Shown here piece by piece: positions 53,575 through 64,000 of a stretch of 64,000 nucleotides of DNA. Origin of the DNA: Rhinopomastus cyanomelas. Taxonomy: Eukaryota; Chordata; Aves; Bucerotiformes; Rhinopomastidae. Under the pieces are notes generated by a model. It ran no database searches and was not told the DNA's origin. It saw nothing but the letters and a program-made list of their open reading frames with translations. The stretch lies in the NCBI GenBank assembly GCA_013400115.1, contig VXBP01002400.1, positions 1 to 64,000 on the forward strand, read 5' to 3'. Made by a program: the position numbers and the translations under genes. Numbering within the stretch: position 1 is the first letter of the stretch; each line of letters opens with the position of its first letter.

Positions 53575-56500
53575 CATTGTGAAAAGATGTGTTATTTCCA
53601 AGAGGGTGCTCTGACTTAGAGTCTGTGGCAAGCTGGCAGGGCAGCTTGGCACAAGTTTTTTCTGGAGCAGCAGGTAGAGATGAACAACAGGAGCCAGACC
53701 AGTCCCTGCATGACAGGGAACAGGGGAGGCAGAGGATTAAATAATTCAGTGTCTCGGTTGATGTGATGCATGGAAAAATACTGCCAGAAGTCACAAAGCT
53801 AAATGCTCGGGTACCTCTTCGATGGATCAGAAAACAGGTTTTGGGGGTAAAGAGAAGGAAAAGGCTTTGGAAACAGCTTGTGCAGCCGTGGTGTGAGTGG
53901 GGCCGCATGCGTTGGAGAGAGGCTGCCCCCGAGGTGCCAAGAGAGGGAAGGAGATCTGCGGGAGCCTCAGCCTCATTATTTTTATGTTCAGCTGCCTAAT
54001 TACTACGTGTCAGCTGTCTGTTAGGAGGAACGATGTACTGCAGCCTCTCGTTTGGGAATTTATAGTGATTAATGGGCCTGGAGGGAATGACTAACGAGGA
54101 AATGTTAGAATTAGTAAATATGCATCACCGTGCAATGAGTAAACCGGGGGATGTGACAAATGGGCCCAGGTATGTGATTGATGTAAACGTTGCACAGGGA
54201 CAACCTTCAGGAGGCCTCAGGGATGCACAGAGAGGAACAGGAAGATGGGAGCAATAGAGGTACGATCCCATGAGTTGACAATCAAACCAAGCAAGAAGGA
54301 TCCTTCAAAGTCTTTCAGACAGTCCTGGATGGACCTGGATGAACAAAGTCACCCTGACCTGGTACTGCAACAGGACTGCAACCCTGTTGCCCAGTCATGC
54401 TGTGTCCTATGGAGCGTTAATGTAACAGCCCCATGTTGGGCGATCATGGGTCTTTGAAGATAAGCAAGCGCTGCAAAACCTAAGCCATCCATTTTGTCTG
54501 CAGCAACTGCTCTGATTTTGACTGTTTCAGGATCATTCTTCCACTAAACAACAGCTAAGTCACACCTGCAGGTTCAGTCTTACAGGCAAGGACAACAGGA
54601 TGGTCTCAGGTTTTGGGGTCACTTTCCTGTATAGTCCTCTATAAAAGAGATGAGGAATCCCCCAGAATTTGTTCTTGCATGGCTGCTGGTGTTCTTATAT
54701 GGCTGTCACTAGTGGAAATAGTCTACCAATTTCAGTAAATCTATTAGAACATGTGAAATCTTTAAAACATGTAGTTAAGGAAGAAAAGTAACTCTTCTGC
54801 TGCCAACGATAGTTTGGTAATCTCTGATCTACTTTTGTCCATCACCAGTATCTTCTGGTGATACCACTCCCTGCAGAGTCTACTGTAAACCTTTGTAGTA
54901 TTGCTGGTTTTATAAGAAGAAACTAGAACCTCAGATTCAAATGTTCCTGAGTTTTGGCTCTGGAAGAATCTACAGGTGTTTCTGCAGTAGAATTTTGAAA
55001 TTCGCTCTCATTTGCTCCTACCAGATCAAAGCCCTCTCTCCACGAGGCTTTCCCGTTTTATTTCAAACATAGCGATAACTATTCAGATTCCACTCAACTG
55101 AAAGATGCAGCTGTTTCTATTTCTGGTGCATGCCTGCTCGAGAATAGGAAAACAGGCAAAGCTTCCGTGCTGTGTTTGGCCATCAGCAATATTCTGTCTG
55201 TAAGATAATTTTCACTCATTGGAAACAGAAGTCAGGGGAGCAATAGCTTTGGTGCTTCTGCCCTTTAAATACTGCACAACAGCCGTAAGGGTCTGTGCTC
55301 CCTACGACAGGCATCTCTGACAGCTGAGGCAATTTCCAGAGGACATAACTAGATCACAGCTAAGGCTGCAGTTGCGGAATCGATAATTTGCCTTTTCCAG
55401 CATGCAGAAATGAAAATGGTTCACAGGAAACCAAACACACCTTCCCCTACACCAACTTAGTAGTTTGTGGAAATTACATATTCGAAGCTACTCTTACCTT
55501 GGTTAGTGCACAGTGTCTAAATCCTATCAAGTGGAGGGTGAGAAAGGAGTGAAATAGTCTGTGCTAGGATGTTGTCATTCAGCCTGTGTATTAGCACATG
55601 CCCAGCAGGCACTCAGATGTGCCAAAACCCAAGACGCGAGAAACATGGAGAGTTGCATAACCCCACAAGAGAACTCAGATCCTGTGGTTTTAGGAGCCAC
55701 AAGTACACCCAGCTACATAAAGCTGGTCTAGCCAGATCCAAACACGATCAACACATGTAGTTCATGGGCATCAACGTCCACAACTTGGCTGCTCACTAGC
55801 CAGCCTGGAGGACAATGAAACAAAGTGAAAGCTTAGATAAATTAAAGGACGGAATGCACAAACACAGTAAGTGGTGATGAAGTGATTTGTCCATGGTCAT
55901 GCAGCAAGATCACCAGGCAGATGGGAGGACAACCCGTATCTCTTGACTTTCAGGATTAAGTTTTACCTACAGTGCTATGGCATAACCTTTGAAGAACCTC
56001 TCCAGTGAAGACCATAGTGAGTTTTACCTTGGAAAGTGCAAATGTGGTCAGAATAGATGCAGTCTCCGATCCCTATAGCACATAAGCAGACCGCTGAGCA
56101 GAGCCTGTCTATTACTTGTATTGCACTTACACTTTTCTCTAAAGCTGTTGTACGAACAGCGTGTTGCCTCTAGCTTTCTGTGTTGATGTCTCATAGTATC
56201 CAACTTCTCGGTCCGACTGAAGTACAGCCAGAGTTAATTTTCTCTTTCTCCTGGCCATATCATTTTGCTTTGGAGCCTCATGTGGAAGAATGTTCCGCTC
56301 TCCTGAGCTGTTGAAAAGCAGATGATTGAGAAATACAAAGCAAGGCAACACCACCAGTCCTGTCCACCACTAGTTGCTGACTGGATGGTAAAGACTTCTA
56401 GGACTACCTTCTGAAAAGCAGTCTGTACCTCCCTTTTTTGCAGAGATCAATGTAAATTGAGACCAGCCACATACAAACAAACTTCTTCACTGGCTGCTTG

Positions 56501-59500
56501 ACTTCACCCCTTCCACTGACCCAACTGAACCAAGTTAACGCAGAATCCTTCTCTGCTCTTTCCTAAAGCAGAAATGGCAATAGGAAGGCCCTTGCAACCG
56601 CTTCCTTCCATAAAAACACTCACAAAAGCAAGTTTGACAAAGTGAAAATCCTCTTCAGCACTTGGTGCAGGCAACAGGCAGTATCTCAACAATACAAACA
56701 TATCTTCAGGAGCAGCCCGGCACTGCCTCTATCTCTGTGAGCAACGATGCAAAGCATTAAGTCATAGTCCTGAAACCAGGACTTCCTTCTCCCACCAGTC
56801 TGTTATCTCAGCCAAATGTCACTGCCCACCACTCCTAGCAGTGTGATGACCACTGTGCACCACATGCACAAGGAGAGGTCATCCCCCACAGGAAGGTGCA
56901 AAACTGAACCACAGCTCTCTTGTACCCTGGTTTCATCACCATCAGAAGCAGTTCAATATTTAGTTGAAATGATGAAAAATAAAGCATTTAGTTGAAACAT
57001 GATATGTTTAGTCTAATTAGAATCAATCCATCTATTCCTCAAACGAAAGACTTCGTTTCAGTGTAATTTAGGGGCTGCACATGGAGAGAGGAAGGAGTCT
57101 GATTTTTCAGCAGCAAACTTTGATGTGTTTTCAATTTTTTTCTGTTGGAAAATGACAGGCTGGAAAATCCACAGCTATCTCTACTTCTAACACATCATGG
57201 TTAGGTGTGTGTGCTTAGCACTTCACACAGCATAAAACATAACATAGCACATAACACATCCAGGTGGGTGTGCATATGGCACGGGCACAAAAAGTAAGTT
57301 CTGGAGACAAAGTTTGAGGACACAGAAAACTATTGGAAAAGGAGGGTTAAACAGCACTCGGATCAGATGGTACTGAGAGAACCCTATTTCCTTCATCTCA
57401 GGGAAAGTTAAAACACAAAAAGACAGTTTGCAGGTGACACCAAGAACACTCCGAGGTCCCTTTGTTTGTTATTGACCTGGTGCAAGACAAAAAAGTTGAG
57501 AATGCAAAGTGATTTGTGCTGGGGAAACAACAGCCAGCACTCAGCAGAGATAAAGTCAACCCCTGGCTGAAGTTTCCATGTTGGAAGCACTGCAACTGGT
57601 CAGAGGTGCCACATGCTTACGCCCCCTCCTCCTTCTGAAACTAACACTTCTTCAAATTTTCCTGGGAGCATGAAGGTTTCAACAACAACAGCAGCACCAA
57701 CAGAATTCCCCATATGCTCCGTTGTTTACTCTTGAGGAAAATTGGTGACTGGTTTTCATTTTGCCACATGTGAAATAAAACACTCTACTATCCTCTTGTT
57801 CAATGGAGTCTTTTTAATATTCAAAGTTCCTTGTGTCGTTCAGAAGGGAACTGTTTCTCAGTGACAGCCTTTCCTGCCGGGGGTGGAAAACGCCTGCTTC
57901 TGGCTGGGCTTAGCAGCAGCCTGGACCTTCCATAGCAAAGAGGTGCCTTGAGCAGTGACAGAAAGAGGTGCCCAACCCTCGGCCAAAGCAGACCTAAACG
58001 TCAGCCAGCCCGACGAGAGGGAGATTTTAGCAGCTCACCTAACAGGGAGAAATTCTTTGCAAGTGGCTTCAGCAACATCGCAGTTAATGCAGATGTTTCT
58101 GGTGGTAAACACAGGGAATTGCTTGAAATGGGTCATTTAGCATCCTGGGAACTGCTGGCCAAGTCTGACCTCTACACCTAACACTTGGCTGCAATTTCCA
58201 GCAGCCCAGCTGCTGTTTGCAGTGAAATCAAAGCCGGTAGAGCCAGTGACTTCTAAGTTCTCTGATAGGGAGATCTCAGCTGTGGTTACCAGCTGGGCTC
58301 TGCAAGTGTCATTTTCCAAAAAACCCATCTGCCACATTGAGGCTGCAGTAGCCAAGAATCTGCTACTTGCTACCACAAAACTGCTCCAGATTTTCATGGG
58401 GGTAACTACTAGCATTTACATTTTGGGAGGGACAGAGAAGGTGGATTTTAGAAACTGTTACTTTCAGTGTTGGAAGGAAATTTTCACCTTCCTGCGCCGG
58501 TCCAACCCTGCTTGTTTGTCTCCTGAACTTTTGTTTTGCTCTTTCATTTTTAGGTAGGTGCCCTTAACTCCTCTGGACCATGGGCCATCTCGTAGCTTTT
58601 CTCTTTCTCAACAATTTACACCTGTTTTTTGTCTCTAATCGTTGCCTTTGCCATCTCTCTACTCATATTCAGGCTCAGGGGGAGAGACAACGTAGCTGAG
58701 ATTAACATCTCCACGGGCTGATGTCTACCTTGGAGCAAGAGGTCTAGATTGCCTTCAACATCAGGAGAGAGATGAGTGGCTGAAGCATGATTTATCTGAC
58801 TTATGTGAGGCATCTGAACTTAGCAGGAGGTAAGTCCTGCATCACAAACATCTCTTTGGTTCATTTAGCAACAGATGGAGAAGTCAATGTCAGGAGACGT
58901 GACTCCTGTATCACTAACATCAGCTGTAAAAATTATCTGAACACGCTTTTCCTTTGGGAGGAACCTGTCTCTTCACAGGTGCCTTTCTACACCCCTTGAC
59001 TCAAATGATTTACAGACACCTGCTTTCTCATGTGAAGCCACCAAAGTTCAGGCACCTGGATTTCTGCAAGCTCTGGCAAACCTACCCACAGTTATTGCCA
59101 AGGTATCTGGTGTGAGTTTCTTCCAGGAAGCTATGTGAAACCCAAAGAGCCATCAGTGACCCTGTGCAAAGATTATGGACATTTAGACGCAGGGAGTTAA
59201 ACTGCAGAATGAAGGGGTTTTGGTAGAAAAGGGGATTTAGCAGGACAGATGAAGGGCATTTTCAGTTCTAGAGGCATCTGGTTTCCACATAGCCAGATGG
59301 CCACAGGGTCCAGGCCAAACTTCCTATCCTGACCACATTCCAGTATGATGATTAGAACTGACTGAGCTCAGAGTCTGGCCATCATGTGAATATTCAACAT
59401 CCTAGAATGATTTCTAAAGCTTGATAGATTAGTGTAGCACCCAGCTCAAAATGGCACCACTGAGCTTTGGAGAGTGAGAAGCAAAAACCAATAGTTTTAA

Positions 59501-59988
59501 CATGAGGGCACTCTCTGAAAATGAGACAGTTAGCCATTAAAACAGGACCAGGATGGAAATGCTGGAGCTCACCTAACATACAAGGAAACTGTAAAGTGTA
59601 GCAAATCCTGCTTGCACAAATCTGGGTTTTACTAACAAAAGCACTGACTGTAAACACCTCAAGACCCTTTTGTTCTAAAATGAGGCCTGATGTTTGATCC
59701 ACCTCTACTGATTCCTCATAGCGACAGCATGTGATTAGCCAGAATTACATGTCAAACCTTTGCTGCAAAATTCAACTTGAGTGCCCCTTATGCTAAACAT
59801 CTCCAAAACAAACACACGAAACCCTGATAGTAACAGTCTTCAGGCTACTTTAGTAAGTCAGGTGAGTGCTCTGGCACCTTGGGAACTTGTCAAGTAAAAC
59901 CTTGCTTTGCGAAGGGGAATCAGGTCTGGCCGAAGGGGCAGGATGAAGGCGTGGTACTGAGGTGCTCTGGATGTCTGGTATCAATCCG
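53575..59988. other. Intergenic, no gene recognised
   Basis: No transposon or coding match was seen. 53985-54190 is AT-rich and dense in homeodomain-type cores (CCTAATTACTACGTGTCAGC, GTGATTAATGG), typical of conserved non-coding elements. Confidence 0.45.
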
Positions 59989-60363
59989 CAGCCAGCTGTC
60001 TATCAAAGCAGGCTGAGGGGAGACCTTATTGCTCTTTACAACTACCTGAAAAGAGGGGGTAGTGAGGTGGGGATCAGTCTTTCCATGTCACTAGCTGTAG
60101 GACATGAGGAAACATCCTCAAGTTGTGCCAGAGGAAGCGTAGGGTTTAGACTGGACACTAGGAAATGTTTCTTCCCGGAGTGGTCAGGGGTTGGAAGAGG
60201 CTGCCCAGGGAGGCAGTGGAGTCTCCATCCCTCGACAGGTTCAAAAACAAGTAGATGTGCCCCTGGGGGACAGAGTTTAGCGGGCAGGGTGGGGCAAGGT
60301 TGACAGCTGGACAGGATCATCTTGCAGGTCTCTTCCAACCTCAATGATTCTGTGATTCTATGT
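59989..60363 (+). mobile_element. CR1 3' fragment
   Basis: GCAGGCTGAGGGGAGACCTT and GAGGCTGCCCAGGGAGGCAG, then the tail AATGATTCTGTGATTCTATG. The ORF2 C-terminal frame ([17 protein letters not shown]) is recognisable. Confidence 0.85.
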
Positions 60364-63300
60364 TAGCACAGAGAAGAAGGAGAAAATGGAAAGATGAATG
60401 GAAGTTCAATTCAGCTGAATGAATTGAGCCAACACAGTATGCTACGAGGATGGGCTGTGCTACCTGTGCAATGACTCTGGCCTGTGATGCCTGCAACCAG
60501 CTGGTCTGAATTGCACGGCATGGCTCCTTGATGCATCCCGGGACAGGGTTCATCCATGGCAGGAGGATCTTCCTCAGTGTATCTGCACTTCATTAGGAGT
60601 CTTTAGACTGCTAAATGAGCAACAGACCCCAGCGTGAATGCGCATTGTCTGAGCTCTGCTGATCACACTGCGTGATAAAAGGGGGTGTTAAAAAAACTGC
60701 TGTTCTTCAGTAAATATTGGAAAAGAAGGCTGAAGATTAATTCAACCAGCTTGGAAAACTGAAACAAGAGAAGCAAGCTGAATATTTCCAAATATGGGCT
60801 ACCTTACTCCAGTATCAAGCCAGGAGAACCTTGGGGCACGTGAGCCAACTGAGTTGCAACTCCCAGGATAACAAGGCCTGAATTTAAAGTTAAATTGCAC
60901 ATACATTAAAAAACCCCCACAGAGCTCACTTCAGCCACAGAGATCATGAAATCACAGGCAATCATATGACAAACTTCAATCCAGAAGGGTCCAGGGAACA
61001 ACTGCTCTGCACACACTCATTCAACACAAGCCACTTCACAAAAACGCCATAACGAGCTTAAGGCTTTTAGGACAAATAAATAAACCACAAATAGTAACAC
61101 CAAAAGAGGACAGAAAAAGAGCCACCAAGGGCTCTGGTCTTCTGCAGCAGGGATTTGTTCAGTGAAAACACCAAATTAATTCTTAGAGACCGACTATATC
61201 CACCCCCCTGCCCAGCACCTCTCTTCCCTGCTTTGCTCCCCCAGCAGTGCCTGCTGATCTGGAGGAAAAAGTCTTCCCCACTCCAAATCTGGCACTCATT
61301 CTACCCTCACACAGAATCAAAACACGCCAACCAGCACATGAGATGTTTTTTTGTAAATCCACCAGGAGCAATAACACACCATGTTCAACATCCCATCTCC
61401 AGCTGCTTCAGAGAAAAGCAGAAATACCCAGCTCAGACACCAAACTATGCACAGGGGGCACATGGAGGGAAATAATTAGCTGATTAATGTAATCCCCACA
61501 TTCAGCTCTGGTTTTTATTTACAGAGGTGCAGAGCACTGACCAGCAACCTGGGTTGGATGGTCCTTGAGCAGCAGATCTCCCCACACATGCCACAGCACT
61601 GAGGATGCAGGGCCATAGGATCCAGGAGGTCAGTGTAGGGTGATTTCTCTCTCAGAGCACAGCATACCCTGGGCCTCAGCTGGTGTAATTTGGGGGCAAC
61701 CCAGCTACTGTTACAGACATCTGCTGAGGTTCTACTGTTTCTGCATTATTTCTGCTGTTAAAGACCATCAGCTTGCAAGAAGAGCAGTAAGAAAACCTAT
61801 AACAGAGAGGATATCTATATAGGGTGAACCACGTGCATTGACCTGGTTGGTGTGCACTGCCTTTTGATAAGAGGTGACACCTCCATGTTGGCAGTGCTGA
61901 CCCACCAGTGGCACGTTAAGATGCACAACCTACACTTGCTGACTCTGGACTGCTAGTTTTGACTCATGAACACCATTTAATGAACTGTCTTTTCATTTCA
62001 GCTGAAGGTTTACAAGACCTTTTCATTTAGAAGAAACACCAACTCAAATCTTAGCATAGTGCTTGGAGGTGGTGGGGTTGCCCACAGGAACCTTCTCCTC
62101 TTAGAAGAGGGTCCCCTTGGCCCTGGTGTCCTTTGCTCAATACAGTCTTCACAGACAGCTCATTGCATCTCCTGGGTGTGACGTGGAGTGACAAGCTCTT
62201 ATCCCATGCCAAAGGCAAATGTCGAGTCTCTTGGGAATGAGCGGTCTGAGTGACACCACACACAAGTCCTGTCTGCAGGAGGGAGCATGTCAGGGAAGAA
62301 TGGCAGTCAGATTTTGCCAAAAATGCCTGAGTTTCACTGGGTGGAAGGCCAGAGCCTTGCCAAGAGCAGCAAACAAGCGTGTGGATGTACTCTTGAAATA
62401 AACACTGTCCTCTCAGACAGGCCACCCAACAACACAAACATAGGCTATTGGTAGAAATGGACTTGGGACAATGCTTCCAAAACCTCCCCTCTTCAACCAC
62501 CACCATGTGCACCTTGTGGGTTTTCTGCTCTGCTTACTGAGATAAGAGGAAAGCAGCCCCAGCAGCATCACTGTTAAGGATGGATCTGGAGGCAGCAGTG
62601 AGAGATACAGCTGGGTTTTCCTCTGAGGGTCCAGCCGGCAGGGATGCGGTCACACAGCTGTAAGTGAAGAAGCTGTAGCTATAAATGAATGTTGTTCTCC
62701 ATCTCCTGACGTCAAGAGAAGCTTTGCTGGTGAGCCCTGCCAAGCGTCAAGCTCTGGAGAAGCTCTCCCACCCCATGCAGCCCCCACATGCCCAACGTGA
62801 GATCGCAGTCGTCTCCCTCCCAGCCGGGTGCTGGCACGCCTCCAATCCCCAGCCCCAAGCTGCCATGGGGAGGGGGATGCTGCCAAGAGCTGCTTGTCCA
62901 AAAAGCCACTTTCCATCAGCAGCGCCTCGTGCAGGCCTCCAAAGACATGGGGAGGTTCACAGGAGTGTTGAGTGTTGCTCTGACACATGGCAGAGCCATG
63001 GGAAGGAACTGTCTCATCACCAACTTTACTCTTTAATGCTTTTCAGTGAGTACCTGGTTTTGAGTGCCTGCTGGTCTTCATTTCTGCTACAGATGAAGGC
63101 TAAGACACTGCATCTTCCCTTTCACAGGGAGGGAGAAGAGATCTTTGTCCCTCTTCCTGAGGAAACACAAATGACTAAAACCTTACAGGTGTTTTCTTCT
63201 GCAAAGTTCAGGACTGAGCTGGAGAAAAGGTGACCCCAGGAGGAACAGGTAACCCTCCCGCAGCTGAGACACGGGATAAAAAGACGCCGTTCCCAGCATA

Positions 63301-64000
63301 TCCTTAAACAAACCCACAAGAGAAGCCAAAGCCGGCCCAAACTTTCCCCTTCAGCCTGTAATTTTCAGACAACAACCCGATCCTTTCACTTTTCTAAAGG
63401 AGCAAAGAGAAAGGCAGAGAACTGGAAAAATCCTTTACAGAAATATCAGCTGTTCCTCCTCATTCCCACCCCCAGTTCTGTTTTTTGACAAGTTAAAGTG
63501 AGGCCATAACTTATTCTGCTTTGTTCGACAGGGCTAATCACACGTGACTCTAATCACTCATGATGTTTTATTGATTTTAAGCACATTTAATCAGAAATTG
63601 GCTCTGAGTTAGATTCCTGCTAATTACTGAGAAGCAGCATTTTGAATGACTTCACAATTGGACTGCAGATTAGAATGGACAATATGTACTAAAATAATGA
63701 TTCATGCATTCAGCTCCCTGGATTTATTTTGTTTATATTGGATTTTTTAATCTTTAAAGACATAATTCTGCATATGAGCAAGCAGCGTTTAAAACCCTTA
63801 GTAAAATGGGTTTAATTTAACAGGCAGGGCTTCAGCCAGAGGTAGGGTACATGGGGAACAGTTTATTCCCTGCGAATGGAATTCTTTCTCTGAAGGATAG
63901 TGGGGGTGCTTTGCCCACAGTGACCCCCACACACAGGTGGTCGTGGCATTGCCGGGAGGTGGGAGGCTGCTGCATGGGGCCCCTTTACACCCCTGCTCTG
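60364..64000. other. Intergenic to window end, no gene recognised
   Basis: Short open frames only. The block 63480-63830 is AT-rich, repeat-free and rich in TAAT cores and is a candidate conserved non-coding element. The next gene in birds should be NFIA, but none of its exons are seen. Confidence 0.45.

Noticed and set aside
62685..63233. 182-residue plus-strand open frame near the right end
   Set aside because: No family resemblance, low-complexity composition and no supporting splice or start context.

Overview
This window is bird nuclear DNA. The evidence is the abundance of CR1 non-LTR retrotransposons whose 3' ends carry the avian-type ATTCTATGATTCTGTG repeats, an avian-style LTR family, small introns, and a gene order (HOOK1, then two CYP2J cytochrome P450 genes) that matches the bird HOOK1-CYP2J40-CYP2J19-NFIA interval. 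Five single N characters, all inside repeats, show that it is an assembled scaffold.

Layout. (1) 363-10692, + strand: the last twelve coding exons of HOOK1 (about 413 residues, from the central coiled coil to the stop), with a 2.4-kb 3' UTR ending at a good polyadenylation signal near 13.11 kb. Its large intron before the penultimate exon holds a long CR1 that was split by an LTR element. (2) 13.1-16.5 kb: convergent intergenic DNA without a recognisable gene. (3) 16939-26079, - strand: a complete nine-exon CYP2J gene (494 residues), called CYP2J40 by position, with a CpG island just upstream of its start. (4) 26.8-29.3 kb: a short intergenic gap. (5) 29345-40607, - strand: a second complete nine-exon CYP2J gene (498 residues), called CYP2J19 because it is the copy on the NFIA side. 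Its upstream region has a TATA box and a TAATCC (CRX/OTX-type) motif instead of a CpG island. (6) 41-64 kb: gene-free DNA with CR1 copies, one 1.2-kb LTR and several AT-rich, repeat-free blocks that look like candidate conserved non-coding elements.

How the genes relate. HOOK1 is an unrelated cytoskeletal adaptor that marks the synteny block. The two P450 genes are tandem paralogues in the same orientation with the same intron phases. From established knowledge, bird CYP2J19 is the enzyme linked to converting dietary yellow carotenoids to red ketocarotenoids in retinal cone oil droplets and, in some birds, feathers and bills. The function of CYP2J40 is not known to me.

Points of interest are the divergent features of the CYP2J19 copy (a Thr in place of the usual Ala/Gly of the I-helix AGxxT motif, and a three-residue deletion after helix C), an inverted repeat that brackets its exon 4, a roughly 200-bp intron duplication that carries a splice acceptor, a family of LTR elements with recoverable 5-bp target-site duplications, and two exact duplications next to single Ns that are almost certainly assembly errors.
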